Of a stretch of 46,104 nt of DNA, positions 25,185 to 34,276 are shown one piece after another. Source of the DNA: Rhizobiaceae bacterium (GTDB lineage Bacteria; Pseudomonadota; Alphaproteobacteria; Rhizobiales; Rhizobiaceae); assembly GCA_019635715.1 (NCBI GenBank), contig JAHBYY010000035.1:1-46104 (forward strand), in the 5' to 3' direction. Both the position numbers and the translations under genes were made by a program. Below the pieces are notes generated by a model. The model was not told where the DNA came from and did not search any database. It saw only the letters and a list, made by a program, of their open reading frames with translations. Each line of letters opens with the position of its first letter. Position 1 is the stretch's first letter.

Positions 25185-26138
25185 CTACGGCGACGGAATG
25201 GCCCGCCGCATCACAGCTTCGCGGTGCGGTTCCGCCTTGCTCAAGGCCGCGTAGTCCTCCGCCAGGAAGTCCATCAGCGACCGGACGGACGGCAGGAGAC
25301 CGCGCCGGGAAGGAAAGGCGGCATGGATGATGCCGGCCCGTGGCGCCCATTGCGGCAGGAGGTCGATGAGCCGCCCCGCCGCCAGGTCCTCGTGCACCAC
25401 CATGGTCGGAAACTGGCAGACGCCGATGCCGGCAAGCGCGGCCTGCCGCAACGCCATCATGTCCTCGGTAACCAGCCGCGGCTCATGCGGGACCGTCGCC
25501 GACGCACCGTCCGGGCCATCCAGCCGCCATTCGTGCTCGCCGGAAGTCGCGCCCCAGGCGAGGCTGGGCATGGCGGTCAGGTCGGCCGGCGTCAGCGGTC
25601 GCGCAGCGCATTGCTCGAGCAGTCCGGGGCTCGCCACCAGCCTCTGGGTGCTGTCGGCGAATTTGCGCATCACCAGGTCGCTGTCGCCCAGCGGCGGAAA
25701 GCGCACGCGGATGGCAAGATCGAAACCCTCCTTGATGACATCGACGCGGCGGTTCGTGCTCTCCAGATGGACTTGCACATGAGGATATTTCGCCATGAAG
25801 CGTGCGATCATCTCGCCGACCTGGAAATAGATGACGGACGACGAGCAACTGACCTTCACGGTGCCGCGCGGCTCGGCGCGCATCCGTTCGATCACGTCCT
25901 GCGCGGCTTCCGCCTCCACCACCATCGCCAGGCAATGGCGGTAGAATTGCTGGCCGATCTCGGTCACGGCGAACTGCCGCGTCGAACGCTGGACGAGGCG
26001 GACGCCGAGGCTCTCTTCCAGCAGGCCGATGCGGCGGCTGAGCCGCGACCGCGGCATGCCGAGCCTGCGGGCGGCGGCGGCAAAGCCGTTCTGTTCCACC
26101 ACGTCGACGAAGAAGCGGAAATCATTGAGATCCTGCAT
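25185..26138 (-). CDS. LysR-family regulator of the pirin operon
   Basis: A 317-residue LysR protein: HTH in FRFFVDVVEQNGFAAAARRL with PRSRLSRRIGLLEESLG, then a ligand-binding domain. It belongs to the group often encoded beside pirin and quinone-related enzymes. ATG 26138 (MQDLNDFRFF) fits family length. It is divergent from the pirin gene, with a perfect 34-base palindrome between them that is probably its site. Confidence 0.9.
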   Translation of the reverse strand: MQDLNDFRFFVDVVEQNGFAAAARRLGMPRSRLSRRIGLLEESLGVRLVQRSTRQFAVTEIGQQFYRHCLAMVVEAEAAQDVIERMRAEPRGTVKVSCSSSVIYFQVGEMIARFMAKYPHVQVHLESTNRRVDVIKEGFDLAIRVRFPPLGDSDLVMRKFADSTQRLVASPGLLEQCAARPLTPADLTAMPSLAWGATSGEHEWRLDGPDGASATVPHEPRLVTEDMMALRQAALAGIGVCQFPTMVVHEDLAAGRLIDLLPQWAPRAGIIHAAFPSRRGLLPSVRSLMDFLAEDYAALSKAEPHREAVMRRAIPSP

Positions 26139-26146
26139 GGGCCTGC

Positions 26147-26180
26147 TGCTACATTGTCCTGATTTCAGGACAATGTAGCA
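26147..26180. promoter_or_regulatory. Perfect 34-base palindrome between lysR and pirin gene
   Basis: The arm TGCTACATTGTCCTGA (26147-26162) and its exact complement TCAGGACAATGTAGCA (26165-26180) are separated by TT. It starts nine bases upstream of the LysR ATG and ends 86 bases before the pirin ATG. Most LysR sites are much less regular, so a strong operator shared by both promoters is likely. Confidence 0.75.
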
Positions 26181-26266
26181 CGAAATTGCCCTCTGCCACC
26201 AGATTTGGTGCGAGCCTATATCCGTTCCAACGGATTGCCCAATGGCAATTCCCAAGGAGAAAACCC

Positions 26267-27133
26267 ATGAGAAAGATACTCGGAATCTACAGCAGCCCTG
26301 CCCAGCACTGGGTCGGCGATGGTTTTCCGGTCCGTTCGATGCTGTCCTATGCGACGCTCGGCGAGCATGTCAGCCCCTTCCTGCATCTCGATCACGCCGG
26401 TCCCACGGCCTTCCCGCCGGCCGAGCGGCCGCGTGGTGTCGGCGCCCATCCGCATCGCGGCTTCGAGACCGTGACCATCGTCTACGAAGGCGAGGTCGAG
26501 CACCGCGACTCGACCGGCGCCGGCGGCATCATCGGCCCGGGCGACGTGCAATGGATGACCGCGGCTGCCGGCATCCTGCATGAAGAGTTCCATTCGGAGG
26601 CCTTCACCCGCCGGGGCGGCACGCTCGACATGGTCCAGCTCTGGATCAACCTGCCGGCCAAGGACAAGAACGCGACGCCCGGCTACCAGTCGATCCTCGA
26701 CGGCGACATCCCCTCCGTCGACCTGCCCGACGATGCCGGCCGCGTCCGCGTGATCGCCGGCGCGTATGAAGGCCGCAAGGGTCCGGCCCGCACCTTCTCC
26801 CCGATCGATCTGTGGGACGTGAGGGCGAACCAGGGCAAGGCGGTTTCGTTCGATCTGCCGAAGGGTCATACGGCCGGGCTTGTCCTATTGCGGGGCTCCG
26901 TTCGGGTGAACGGCGTATCCGGGGCTCGCGGCGGCCAGTTCGTGCTGCTCGACCGCGACGGCGGCGCCGTCACGGTCGATGCCGAGACGGATGCGACGCT
27001 GCTGGTGCTGAGCGGCGAGCCGCTCGGCGAGCCGGTCGCCATGCAGGGCCCGTTCGTCATGAACACGCAGCAAGAACTCCGGCAGGCCTTTGCCGACTTC
27101 CGCTCCGGCAGGTTCGGCGCGATCGCCGCCTGA
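26267..27133 (+). CDS. Pirin family protein
   Basis: A 288-residue double-cupin. The N-terminal metal ligands are present: His61 and His63 ([11 protein letters not shown]), His105 and Glu107 (ILHEEFHSE). Bacterial pirins of this type are iron proteins with quercetinase-like or redox-sensing roles. ATG 26267 is preceded by AAGGAG. It is the first gene of a two-gene unit with an isochorismatase-like hydrolase, under control of the divergent LysR. Confidence 0.93.
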   Translation: MRKILGIYSSPAQHWVGDGFPVRSMLSYATLGEHVSPFLHLDHAGPTAFPPAERPRGVGAHPHRGFETVTIVYEGEVEHRDSTGAGGIIGPGDVQWMTAAAGILHEEFHSEAFTRRGGTLDMVQLWINLPAKDKNATPGYQSILDGDIPSVDLPDDAGRVRVIAGAYEGRKGPARTFSPIDLWDVRANQGKAVSFDLPKGHTAGLVLLRGSVRVNGVSGARGGQFVLLDRDGGAVTVDAETDATLLVLSGEPLGEPVAMQGPFVMNTQQELRQAFADFRSGRFGAIAA

Positions 27134-27239
27134 CCTCCGGTCTTTCGCCCGGGCGGATCGCGCCCGAGGCAAGCCGGGCCGGACATCTGTCCGGCCCGCC
27201 ATCACCTGCAACCACACCCGACAACCAAGGAGAACTGAA

Positions 27240-27920
27240 ATGAACACCCCCGCCAACTTCAACGGCCAGCGTCCGGTCATCGATGCGGACGACGCCGTCC
27301 TGCTGCTGATCGACCACCAGAGCGGCCTGTTCCAGACCGTCGCCGACATGCCGATGCCGGTCCTTCGCAACCATGCCGCCGCGCTCGCCAAGATGGCGGC
27401 GTTGACGAAGATACCGGTCATCACCACGGCTTCGGTGCCGCAGGGCCCCAACGGTCCGCTGATTCCGGAGATCCACGAAAACGCCCCGCATGCCCGATAC
27501 GTGGCCCGCAAGGGGGAGATCAATGCGTGGGACAATCCGGACTTCGTCGCCGCTGTCGAGGCGACCGGCCGCAAGACCCTGATCATCGCCGGCACGATCA
27601 CCAGCGTCTGCATGGCCTTCCCGGCGATCAGCGCCGCCCATGCCGGCTACAAGGTGTTCGCGGTGGTCGATGCGTCCGGCACCTATTCCAAGATGGCGCA
27701 GGAGATCACGCTTGCCCGCGTCGTCCAGGCGGGTGTGGTGCCGATCGACACGGCGGCCGTCGCCTCCGAATTGCAGAAGACCTGGCATCGCGACGACGCG
27801 CAGGAATGGGCGAACATCTACACCAGGATCTTCCCGGCCTACCAGTTGCTGATCGAGAGCTATCTCAAGGCGCAGGATGTCGAGAAGAACCACGAGCAGC
27901 TCGACTCCGCACGGGCCTGA
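27240..27920 (+). CDS. Isochorismatase-family cysteine hydrolase (YcaC-like)
   Basis: A 226-residue alpha/beta hydrolase of the isochorismatase superfamily with the triad Asp25 (LLLIDHQSG), Lys91 (ARKGEINAW) and Cys124 (TITSVCMAF). The [24 protein letters not shown] end is that of YcaC-type proteins, octameric hydrolases of unknown substrate, often acting on amides or carbamates. It follows the pirin gene by 106 bases, with AAGGAG upstream, and should be co-induced. Confidence 0.9.
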   Translation: MNTPANFNGQRPVIDADDAVLLLIDHQSGLFQTVADMPMPVLRNHAAALAKMAALTKIPVITTASVPQGPNGPLIPEIHENAPHARYVARKGEINAWDNPDFVAAVEATGRKTLIIAGTITSVCMAFPAISAAHAGYKVFAVVDASGTYSKMAQEITLARVVQAGVVPIDTAAVASELQKTWHRDDAQEWANIYTRIFPAYQLLIESYLKAQDVEKNHEQLDSARA

Positions 27921-27989
27921 TCTTCGCGACACGACCACGGACACGGCGCGTCGATCGCGCCGTGTCCGCACAGAATCGCCTCGCATGAA

Positions 27990-28199
27990 AATCATGCCGC
28001 CCGCCCATCTCGCCTTGCGACCAGCCAGCGACTGCGAGGTCCCTGGAGACCATCACCGGTTCGACCGACAGCCGGGAGTCCGGCTTGTCGAAGGTCGCCA
28101 TCATCAGATGCTTGATCGCTCCAGCGTCGCCTAGGCGGGCGCCGCCAAGCTCAGCACTGCCGCGACAGCAAACGCGGATGTCCATCTTGGCAGCTTCAT
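27990..28199 (-). pseudogene. Decayed copper-uptake-associated secreted protein gene
   Basis: A signal-peptide start (MKLPRWTSAFAVAAVLSLAA) reads from 28199 and stops at TAG after 22 codons. Right there, in another frame, the mature part continues: GDAGAIKHLMMATFDKP, LSVEPVMVSRDLAVAGWSQG and EMGGR. The order matches small secreted proteins found beside copper genes in rhizobia (named copper uptake system-associated). After GGR the likeness ends and the C-terminal third is absent. So there is a frameshift at the signal-mature junction plus a truncation. It is the last gene of the copper set. Confidence 0.65.
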
Positions 28200-28228
28200 G
28201 CCGTTCTCTTTTGCTTGGTTGACAGCTT

Positions 28229-29836
28229 CTAAGGTCGGATCCGGACCTCGCCCTCAAGGCGGGCCATGTCGAAGTCGCTGATCAGGATGTCGATCCGCAC
28301 GTGCCACACACCCGGGAGCGGCAGCACGACGTCCTCGGCGCGCCACGTTCCGTCGCCCGGCTTGGAGGCGCTCTTCTTGAACGGCTCGATGCTGGCGGCG
28401 GGATTCGAGAACACGAACGTCACCTCCTTGGCGTCCAGCGCGCCGAAATCGCCAGTCATGACGACGGCCGAGACGGTGACGGGACCGGCACGGCCGGGGG
28501 AGACGGTCAGGTCGGCCATCGCCTTGGCCGTGTGGATATGGATCGACGCCGGCTCGGCCGCCGCCGCCGCCAGCGCGCGCGGCGGTGGGGTGAAGCGCCA
28601 GGCCGCCACGGCGCCGAAGATCGCCAGGGCGACCAGCGTCTCGGCGGCGATCGACCGCACCAGCCTGCGGGTCGCCGCGCCGTCGCGCCGTTCGGCGGCC
28701 CGGGTCAACGACCAGCGGTTGACAACCGCCATCACGAACAGGCCGACGAGCAGCACCAGCTTGACCAGGAAGACCTGACCATAGGCTGTGTCGAGCAGCG
28801 CGCCCGGCCGCTCGACCTGCACGATGGCGAGCCCGATGCCCGCGGCGACGAGCATCGCGACGAACAGCGGGATGGCTTTCGAGAAGCGCCGCAGGGCGTC
28901 GATCGCTCCCGGCGCGCCGCGCTTCAGCGCCAGTCCGAGCGGCATCAGCGCGCCGATCCAGACCGCGACGGCGACCGCGTGCAGGAAGACGGCCGGCCGC
29001 ATCAGCCATTGCGGCTCGGCCGCACTTGCGTGCCCGCTCAGCGCCAGCGCGGCGCCCGCGGCAGTCAGGGCCAGGACCGCGCCGGCGCAGCCGGCGGTAC
29101 CTCGCAGCTTCCCCGCGACCGCCGCGGCCGCAAACGCCGCGACAGCCAGCAGCGCGGTCGAGCCGTAGCTGGTGCCGAAGCCGGTCGACCAGACGATCGC
29201 CTCGGACAGGCGCGCAGCGGGGGCACCCAGCGCGTCGAGCCCCTGGAAGCCGAGCGAGATCGACGCGCCGACGGTGCCGATCAGCAGCGCGGCGTCGACG
29301 ACCCGCCGCCCGGCGGTCAGCCCGGGCATCAGGACGCGCATGGCGAACACCCCGCCGACGCCGAAGAACAGGCCGAGATAGAGGGCGACCTTCGCCAGCC
29401 AGAGTCCGGCTCGGACCGGCCAGTCGACCGCCTCCTCCACAAGCGGCGCGGCAGCGCTCGGCGCTCCGATCGAGAACATCGTCGAGCCGCCGATCGGATG
29501 TCCGTCGGCCGAGACGACGCGCCAGCTCAGCACATGCGTGCCGGTGCCGAGGCTCGCCGGCGCCTCGATCCGCACCGTGCGGTCAACGACCGCGAAGCGT
29601 TCGAGCGCGACCGCCGTTCCGTCCGGCCTGATCAGCCTGAGCGACAGCGGCGCCACCGATTCGCTGAAGGTGAGCGAATAGCTCTGCGGCGCCGCCGCGA
29701 CCACCGCGCCGTCGACAGGTTCCGTGGCGTTCAGCGAGGCATGGGCCAAACCCGCCGTCGCCTGCAGCAGCAAGGCCAGAACGCAAAGCAGCAGTTTTGC
29801 CGCGCCCTGCCGGGAGGGGGAAGTCCTGGGGATCAT
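28229..29836 (-). CDS. CopC-CopD fusion, copper resistance/uptake membrane protein (YcnJ type)
   Basis: 535 residues. A signal peptide is cut before His32, which becomes the first residue of the CopC domain (32-125); with Asp111 and His113 (SADGHPIGG) it forms the Cu(II) site. An eight-helix CopD domain follows (about 140-425, LWLAKVALYLGLFFGVG onward). A soluble C-terminal domain of about 100 residues (IHIHTAKAMADLTVSPG...) ends it. Such fusions bring copper into the cytoplasm or the cytochrome oxidase pathway. It is translated leftward after YcnI. Confidence 0.9.
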   Translation of the reverse strand: MIPRTSPSRQGAAKLLLCVLALLLQATAGLAHASLNATEPVDGAVVAAAPQSYSLTFSESVAPLSLRLIRPDGTAVALERFAVVDRTVRIEAPASLGTGTHVLSWRVVSADGHPIGGSTMFSIGAPSAAAPLVEEAVDWPVRAGLWLAKVALYLGLFFGVGGVFAMRVLMPGLTAGRRVVDAALLIGTVGASISLGFQGLDALGAPAARLSEAIVWSTGFGTSYGSTALLAVAAFAAAAVAGKLRGTAGCAGAVLALTAAGAALALSGHASAAEPQWLMRPAVFLHAVAVAVWIGALMPLGLALKRGAPGAIDALRRFSKAIPLFVAMLVAAGIGLAIVQVERPGALLDTAYGQVFLVKLVLLVGLFVMAVVNRWSLTRAAERRDGAATRRLVRSIAAETLVALAIFGAVAAWRFTPPPRALAAAAAEPASIHIHTAKAMADLTVSPGRAGPVTVSAVVMTGDFGALDAKEVTFVFSNPAASIEPFKKSASKPGDGTWRAEDVVLPLPGVWHVRIDILISDFDMARLEGEVRIRP

Positions 29837-29896
29837 GGGTCCTCGAAGTAGCTTGCCCGGCGGCGCCAGCGGAGAAGCGCCGCCGGGCCTATTCGA

Positions 29897-30424
29897 TCAG
29901 TGGCCGCCTGCCTTTTCCAGAAGCTTGATGCCCGGCGCCGGGAGTTCGAGGTCGTCGCTCGACTGTCCCGCCGCCGGGATCTCGATCCAGCGCTCGGCCT
30001 TGCCTTCCGGGCATTCCTGGACCACCGGGAAATACAGCGTCTCGCCGACCTTCAGCTCGGGCGTCAGGAAGCCGCGCAGCACGAATTCGTCATACTCGTC
30101 GTCGCCGAGATTGCCGCCCTTCCAGACGATTTCCTTGACGCCCTCGCTCATCGGCGTGCCGTAATAGTCGTAGGTACTGGCGAACTTGCCCCGCACCTTC
30201 TCGAGCGTCCAGCCGGGCTTCGGCATCGGCTTGACCGCGATGACGCCTTCCGGGATCTGCACGCGCACCACATTGGTCGGCGCACCTTCGCAGCCATGCG
30301 GCACGCGGAACACCGCCTTGTAGGTCGAGCCGACCGGCGCCTCGCCCTTCTCCAGCGAGACGTGGGCGAAGGCCGGCGCGGCGATCGCCGTAACCGCCGC
30401 CGCGAGCATAAGTCTTTTCAACAT
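29897..30424 (-). CDS. YcnI-like copper-binding protein (DUF1775)
   Basis: A 175-residue secreted protein: signal MLKRLMLAAAVTAIAAPAFA, mature start at His21 (AHVSLEKGEAP). In YcnI the N-terminal His and a nearby Glu hold Cu(II) in a single-histidine brace; His21 and Glu25 fit. KPGWTLEK and ETLYFPVVQECPEG are family signatures. It works with the CopCD protein downstream as a periplasmic copper carrier. GGAGAG precedes the ATG. Confidence 0.93.
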   Translation of the reverse strand: MLKRLMLAAAVTAIAAPAFAHVSLEKGEAPVGSTYKAVFRVPHGCEGAPTNVVRVQIPEGVIAVKPMPKPGWTLEKVRGKFASTYDYYGTPMSEGVKEIVWKGGNLGDDEYDEFVLRGFLTPELKVGETLYFPVVQECPEGKAERWIEIPAAGQSSDDLELPAPGIKLLEKAGGH

Positions 30425-30578
30425 GGGTTCTCTCCTTGAAATGGACCGGCACCCCGCCGGCGAGGTCTTCGCACCGCCGGCAAACGACCGGCGGCGGGCT
30501 CGTTCGGTCGCACGCAGCGCCCGGCCGAAAGGTCTGCTCCGGGCGATGCCGGCGGCACTTGGTGGAATGACTGGCGGT

Positions 30579-30594
30579 CCGGCCGAATGGCCGG
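30579..30594. terminator. GC hairpin between sco and ycnI-type genes
   Basis: CCGGCC-GAAT-GGCCGG is a perfect stem with a four-base loop 19 bases past the Sco stop, within a 188-base gap in the copper operon. There is no T tract; it may limit read-through or stabilise the upstream message. Confidence 0.35.
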
Positions 30595-30612
30595 CCGGAA
30601 ATGCCGGCGCCG

Positions 30613-31233
30613 TCAGGTTCCGGCGATCAGGCGCTTCAGTTTGGCGAGGCGGGCGTCGGCCTGTTCCTCATAGGCGATGGTGCCGACGAACCGACCGGTG
30701 CCATCCATCATGAAGATCGATGCGGTGTGGTTCATCGTATAGTCGCCGTCCGCGGTGGGAACTTTCTCCCAATAGGCCCGGTAGGCCTTGCCGGCCGCCT
30801 CGACCTCCTGCTCCGTGCCCGTCAGTCCGACGATCCGGGGATCGAAGGACTGCATGTAGCGCGACAGCACCTCCGGCGTGTCGCGCGTCGGATCGACCGA
30901 GATGAAGAGCACGCGCAGCCTGTCGGCGTCCGGTCCGAGCGCCTTGAGCGCCTCCGACATCTCCCACAGCGTCGTCGGACAGACCTCCGGGCAATGGGTG
31001 AAGCCGAAGAACACCGTGAAGGGCTTTCCGCGCAGGTCGGTGTCGGACAGTTTTGCGCCGGTCTGGTCGGTCAGCGTGAACGGACCGCCGATCTGGACGG
31101 TCGGCTGCGCCGCCGGACCGAACAGGCCGACGGCCAGCCCGGCCCCCAGTCCGCCGAACACGACGACGGCAAGGATGGCCGAGGCGATCAGGCGGCTGCG
31201 CCAGACCTTCGCCTCAGCCGCCATGGTCATCAT
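30613..31233 (-). CDS. Sco1/SenC family copper chaperone
   Basis: About 206 residues with one N-terminal membrane anchor ([19 protein letters not shown]) and a thioredoxin-fold domain. The copper site is HCPEVCPTT plus the distal histidine in MNHTASIF. Sco delivers copper to the CuA site of cytochrome oxidase or keeps its cysteines reduced. The gene overlaps the end of the PCuAC gene by about 20 bases; ATG 31224 or 31230 are possible alternative starts. Confidence 0.93.
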   Translation of the reverse strand: MMTMAAEAKVWRSRLIASAILAVVVFGGLGAGLAVGLFGPAAQPTVQIGGPFTLTDQTGAKLSDTDLRGKPFTVFFGFTHCPEVCPTTLWEMSEALKALGPDADRLRVLFISVDPTRDTPEVLSRYMQSFDPRIVGLTGTEQEVEAAGKAYRAYWEKVPTADGDYTMNHTASIFMMDGTGRFVGTIAYEEQADARLAKLKRLIAGT

Positions 31234-31771
31234 GCCCGGCTGCGCCGCCGATGGCCTGGACGTCGAACTCGACGTCGATGCTGCCGGCCTTCTCGAAGGT
31301 CAGCGTGCCCTTGAAGGCCTCGCCTTCCTTGACGCCCTGCCTGAGGCCCATGAACATGATGTGGAAGCCGCCCGGCTTGAGCTCGACAGTTCCACCGGCG
31401 GGGATCTCGACGCCGCCCTCGACCGGGCGCATGGTCATGACGCCGCTGGCGTCGACGGCCATTTCATGGACCTCGGTCTTGCCGGCGATCTCGCCGGAGA
31501 CCGAAACCAGCCTGTCTCCCTCGCTGCCGTCGTTCTTCAGCGTCAGATAGCCGGCGGCGACCTTGGCGCCGTCGGGCGTGGCGCGCGACCAGGGATGGAC
31601 GATCTCGATGTCGCCGGCCTTGAACTCGTGGGCCCACAGCGACTGGCTCATGGCGAACAGCAGCATCATCGTGAAGGCGACGATGCCGATGCGCTCCCCG
31701 AAGGAGCGGAGGCGGGAGAATGGATAGGTGTTGATTGCGACGCGCGCGGCATCGCGGATGGAACTGCGCAT
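31214..31771 (-). CDS. PCuAC-type periplasmic copper chaperone
   Basis: From ATG 31771 (GGAG upstream) the product is 185 residues. A long N-terminal leader ends in a hydrophobic segment ([20 protein letters not shown]) before [19 protein letters not shown]. The Cu(I) motif of PCuAC is present: HEM and MTM in [20 protein letters not shown], and HIM in [10 protein letters not shown]. The tail GHDDHGG adds histidines. PCuAC hands Cu(I) to Sco and cytochrome oxidase, matching its neighbour. Confidence 0.92.
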   Translation of the reverse strand: MRSSIRDAARVAINTYPFSRLRSFGERIGIVAFTMMLLFAMSQSLWAHEFKAGDIEIVHPWSRATPDGAKVAAGYLTLKNDGSEGDRLVSVSGEIAGKTEVHEMAVDASGVMTMRPVEGGVEIPAGGTVELKPGGFHIMFMGLRQGVKEGEAFKGTLTFEKAGSIDVEFDVQAIGGAAGHDDHGG

Positions 31772-31850
31772 GGGATGGCTCCGGTTTCGCCCGTGCGCTG
31801 CGGCGGCACGGGACATGGCTGACGGACGGACGCGCGGGGCGCGTAGCGGA

Positions 31851-32252
31851 TCAGGCCGTCAGCGGAGGAGCTCTGGGACTTCCCGGGTCATGGTCCGGGG
31901 AATGGGCGACGATGGCCTCTCCGATCGCATGGAGGACATGCGAAACGACGAGCGGGCGGGCAATGGCCGCGCCGTCGAAATCCGGAGCCTGCAGGACCGG
32001 AGACACGCTGCCGCAGCCGAAGGTGCAGCAGTTCGGCAGCTTGGAATGGTCGGAAGGCGTGCCGCCGAGATCGGTGCCGGTGATGCACAGCGGATTGCCG
32101 AACGAGTCCAGCATCGGCGGTATGGGCATCGCGCCCGCCGCCCAGGCCGACGTGAAGGCCTGCATCAAAAGGACCAGCGCCGCGACGAACGCGACGAGCG
32201 GATTCCCTTTGAGCGAGGTTTGATGCACGCGACGACTCCTGGAAAGCGCCAT
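31851..32252 (-). CDS. Small membrane-anchored Cys-rich protein (DUF2946-like)
   Basis: A 133-residue protein with one N-terminal hydrophobic stretch ([22 protein letters not shown]). Its soluble part has cysteines in NPLCITG and in [10 protein letters not shown], like DUF2946 proteins found in copper operons. Start at 32252 is chosen to place the signal near the N-terminus; earlier in-frame starts exist. First gene of the copper set; its job is unknown, with metal binding or oxidase assembly likely from context. Confidence 0.65.
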   Translation of the reverse strand: MALSRSRRVHQTSLKGNPLVAFVAALVLLMQAFTSAWAAGAMPIPPMLDSFGNPLCITGTDLGGTPSDHSKLPNCCTFGCGSVSPVLQAPDFDGAAIARPLVVSHVLHAIGEAIVAHSPDHDPGSPRAPPLTA

Positions 32253-32400
32253 AGCAGCTTTGTCGGACCGTGCAAACGACGAAGAACTGCGGCAAATTCG
32301 GCGGGCTTCATCGCCTCGCCGCGCGCGGCATTGACCTCGGCGGCTGCGAAGCCGCATTGGAAGGGCAAGGCCGCGGGCTGGCCGAGGGGAGGATGCAACA

Positions 32401-33255
32401 GTGGCGGCGGAACCGGAATTTGCGCTGAATCAGATCGTGGCGCCGCGGATGGGCTGCCGCGCGTTCATCGACCTCGCGGCGTCGCTGGGCTGCGTCGGCG
32501 TCGAGCTTCGCAACGACCTCGCCGACAAGCGGCTGACCGGCGCGGCCTTCCTCGACGGTCTCGCGCCGGCCGCCGTCGGAGACCATGCCCGCGCCGGCGG
32601 CGTTCGATTGCTCGGCTTCTCCGAGGCCTACGGTTTCAACCTCTGGTCGGCGGACATGGCGGCCGCGGTGCAGCGGCTGATCGATCAGGCCAGGGCGGCG
32701 GGCGCGGAATCGGTGAGCCTCATTCCGCGCAACGACGCGCCGCGCTACGCGCCGGGCGAGCGCGACGAGGCGCTGCGGCGCTCGCTCGGGGAAATCCTGC
32801 CGATGCTCGATCGCGCCGGCTTGGTCGGGCTCATCGAACCGCTGGGCTTCGCGACCAGCTCCCTGCGGCGCAAGGCGGACGCCGTGGCTGCGATCGAGGC
32901 GGTCGGCGGGTCGGCGCACTACCGTCTGGTGCATGACACCTTCCATCACCACCTCGCCGGCGAAGCCGAGATCTTTCCGGAACACACCGGGATCGTGCAT
33001 GTCTCCGGCGTGGTGGACCCCGACCTGGTCACCGAGGAGATGCGCGACGAGCACCGGATCCTCGTCGACGCGCGCGACCGGCTCGGCAATCTCGATCAGA
33101 TGCGGGCGCTGCTGGAGGCAGGATATGCCGGCGCCTTTTCCTACGAACCCTTCTCGCCGGAGGTGCACGCGCTCGACGCGGTCGCGCCGGCTCTGGCCGA
33201 CAGCATGGCCTTCATGCGCGGCCACCTCGCACGCCCGGCACCCGGCGCGAGTTGA
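32401..33255 (+). CDS. TIM-barrel sugar phosphate isomerase/epimerase-like protein
   Basis: A 284-residue AP-endonuclease-2-like TIM barrel. Likely metal ligands are Glu in LIEPLGF, His in LVHDTFHHH, His in GIVHVSGVVD and Glu in SYEPFSPEV. Relatives are IolE/IolI and hydroxypyruvate isomerases, which act on keto-sugars or inositol derivatives. GTG start with GAGGGGAGG eight bases upstream. No sugar genes are adjacent, so the substrate is open. It reads opposite to the copper genes. Confidence 0.82.
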   Translation: MAAEPEFALNQIVAPRMGCRAFIDLAASLGCVGVELRNDLADKRLTGAAFLDGLAPAAVGDHARAGGVRLLGFSEAYGFNLWSADMAAAVQRLIDQARAAGAESVSLIPRNDAPRYAPGERDEALRRSLGEILPMLDRAGLVGLIEPLGFATSSLRRKADAVAAIEAVGGSAHYRLVHDTFHHHLAGEAEIFPEHTGIVHVSGVVDPDLVTEEMRDEHRILVDARDRLGNLDQMRALLEAGYAGAFSYEPFSPEVHALDAVAPALADSMAFMRGHLARPAPGAS

Positions 33256-33290
33256 GCCGGGAGGGCGGGGCGAGCCCGCCGGCAGGCGCC

Positions 33291-33788
33291 TCAGATGGCT
33301 TGACGGTTGAGGCGCGAGGCGAGGGCGTGGCCGAGCCAGACGGAGACCAGCCAGGCGACGGCGGAGATGCCGACATAGGCGCCCGCCGCCGCGAGATCAC
33401 CGGCGCGAAGCGACTGCAAGGCCTCCAGGCTGAACAGCGAGAAGGTGGTGAAGCCGCCGCAGATGCCGGTCATGACGAACTGGCGCTGAAACATGCCGGC
33501 GGCCATTCGCCCGTCCGGTCCCGTGAGGGTGGCGTAGAAGCCGATGACGAAGGAGCCCAGCACGTTGACGAACAGGGTGCCCCATGGGAACCCTGGCCCG
33601 AACCAGTCGAGCGCGGCGAGCGAGGCCAGGGCGCGCAGCACGCTGCCGACGACGGAGCCCGCCGACACGACGGCGTAGAGGACGGTTCTTTCGCGCAGCC
33701 GGCTCCATCCTGACGCGTGAAGTCGGCCCCCGGCGGGTGTCGGCCGCGGCTCCTCTTCGTCGGCCAGGGCCTCCTCGAACTCGCTCAT
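33291..33788 (-). CDS. crcB: CrcB/Fluc fluoride channel, second copy
   Basis: 165 residues, four membrane segments. Family marks are SVLRALASL, the sodium-site region PWGTLFVNVLGSFVIGF, and the phenylalanine track TGICGGFTTFSLFSLEA. About 40 charged residues (MSEFEEALADEEEPRPT...) precede the first helix, a longer cytoplasmic N-terminus than usual. The ATG overlaps the stop of the other crcB (ATGA). Fluc channels are antiparallel dimers, so the pair may form a heterodimer. Confidence 0.92.
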   Translation of the reverse strand: MSEFEEALADEEEPRPTPAGGRLHASGWSRLRERTVLYAVVSAGSVVGSVLRALASLAALDWFGPGFPWGTLFVNVLGSFVIGFYATLTGPDGRMAAGMFQRQFVMTGICGGFTTFSLFSLEALQSLRAGDLAAAGAYVGISAVAWLVSVWLGHALASRLNRQAI

Positions 33789-34192
33789 GCCGAGCCGGTC
33801 CCGAGGCAGAAGGCGCCGATCCCGTAGCCGAGGGCAACGGCCGGCAGGCAAAGCCCGAAGGACAGCGCGACATTGCCGGCGGCCTTGCGGAGCGCGCCGT
33901 CGCGGCCGAGCGCCAGGGTTTGCAGGCTGAAGGACGACACGGTCGTGTAGGCACCCAGGAAGCCGGTCGCGATGAGTTGCCACGCGGACGGCAGCGGCAG
34001 CAGTCCGTCGACACTCGCCGCGGCGGCGATCAGGCCGATCGCGAAGCAGCCGCTGACATTGACCACCAGGGTGCCCCAGGGAAAGGTCTCGCCGAAGCGC
34101 CGCCCGACAAGGCCCGACACGAGGTACCGAGACGGGCCGCCGAGGGCGCTGCCGAGCGCCACCCACATCAGCGCATGAACTGTGTCCTGCAT
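33785..34192 (-). CDS. crcB: CrcB/Fluc fluoride channel, first copy
   Basis: 135 residues from ATG 34192, four membrane segments. GGPSRYLVSGLVG, FPWGTLVVNVSGCFAIG and TGFLGAYTTVSSFSLQT are the Fluc signatures. It lets fluoride leave the cytosol. Earlier in-frame ATGs (34237, 34246) lack a better ribosome site. I see no fluoride riboswitch upstream. It is followed with a four-base overlap by the second crcB. Confidence 0.92.
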   Translation of the reverse strand: MQDTVHALMWVALGSALGGPSRYLVSGLVGRRFGETFPWGTLVVNVSGCFAIGLIAAAASVDGLLPLPSAWQLIATGFLGAYTTVSSFSLQTLALGRDGALRKAAGNVALSFGLCLPAVALGYGIGAFCLGTGSA

Positions 34193-34276
34193 GTTCCCGT
34201 CGACCTGTCCGCCGAGTTCGCGATTTCGTTCTACCATGCCTCGCACGTCGCGCGGCCTGGTCCGGGCGTCGCGCGG

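Noticed and set aside
34193-34276. Fluoride riboswitch upstream of the crcB pair
   Set aside because: I could not find the conserved pseudoknot sequences of the crcB motif in this 84-base gap.
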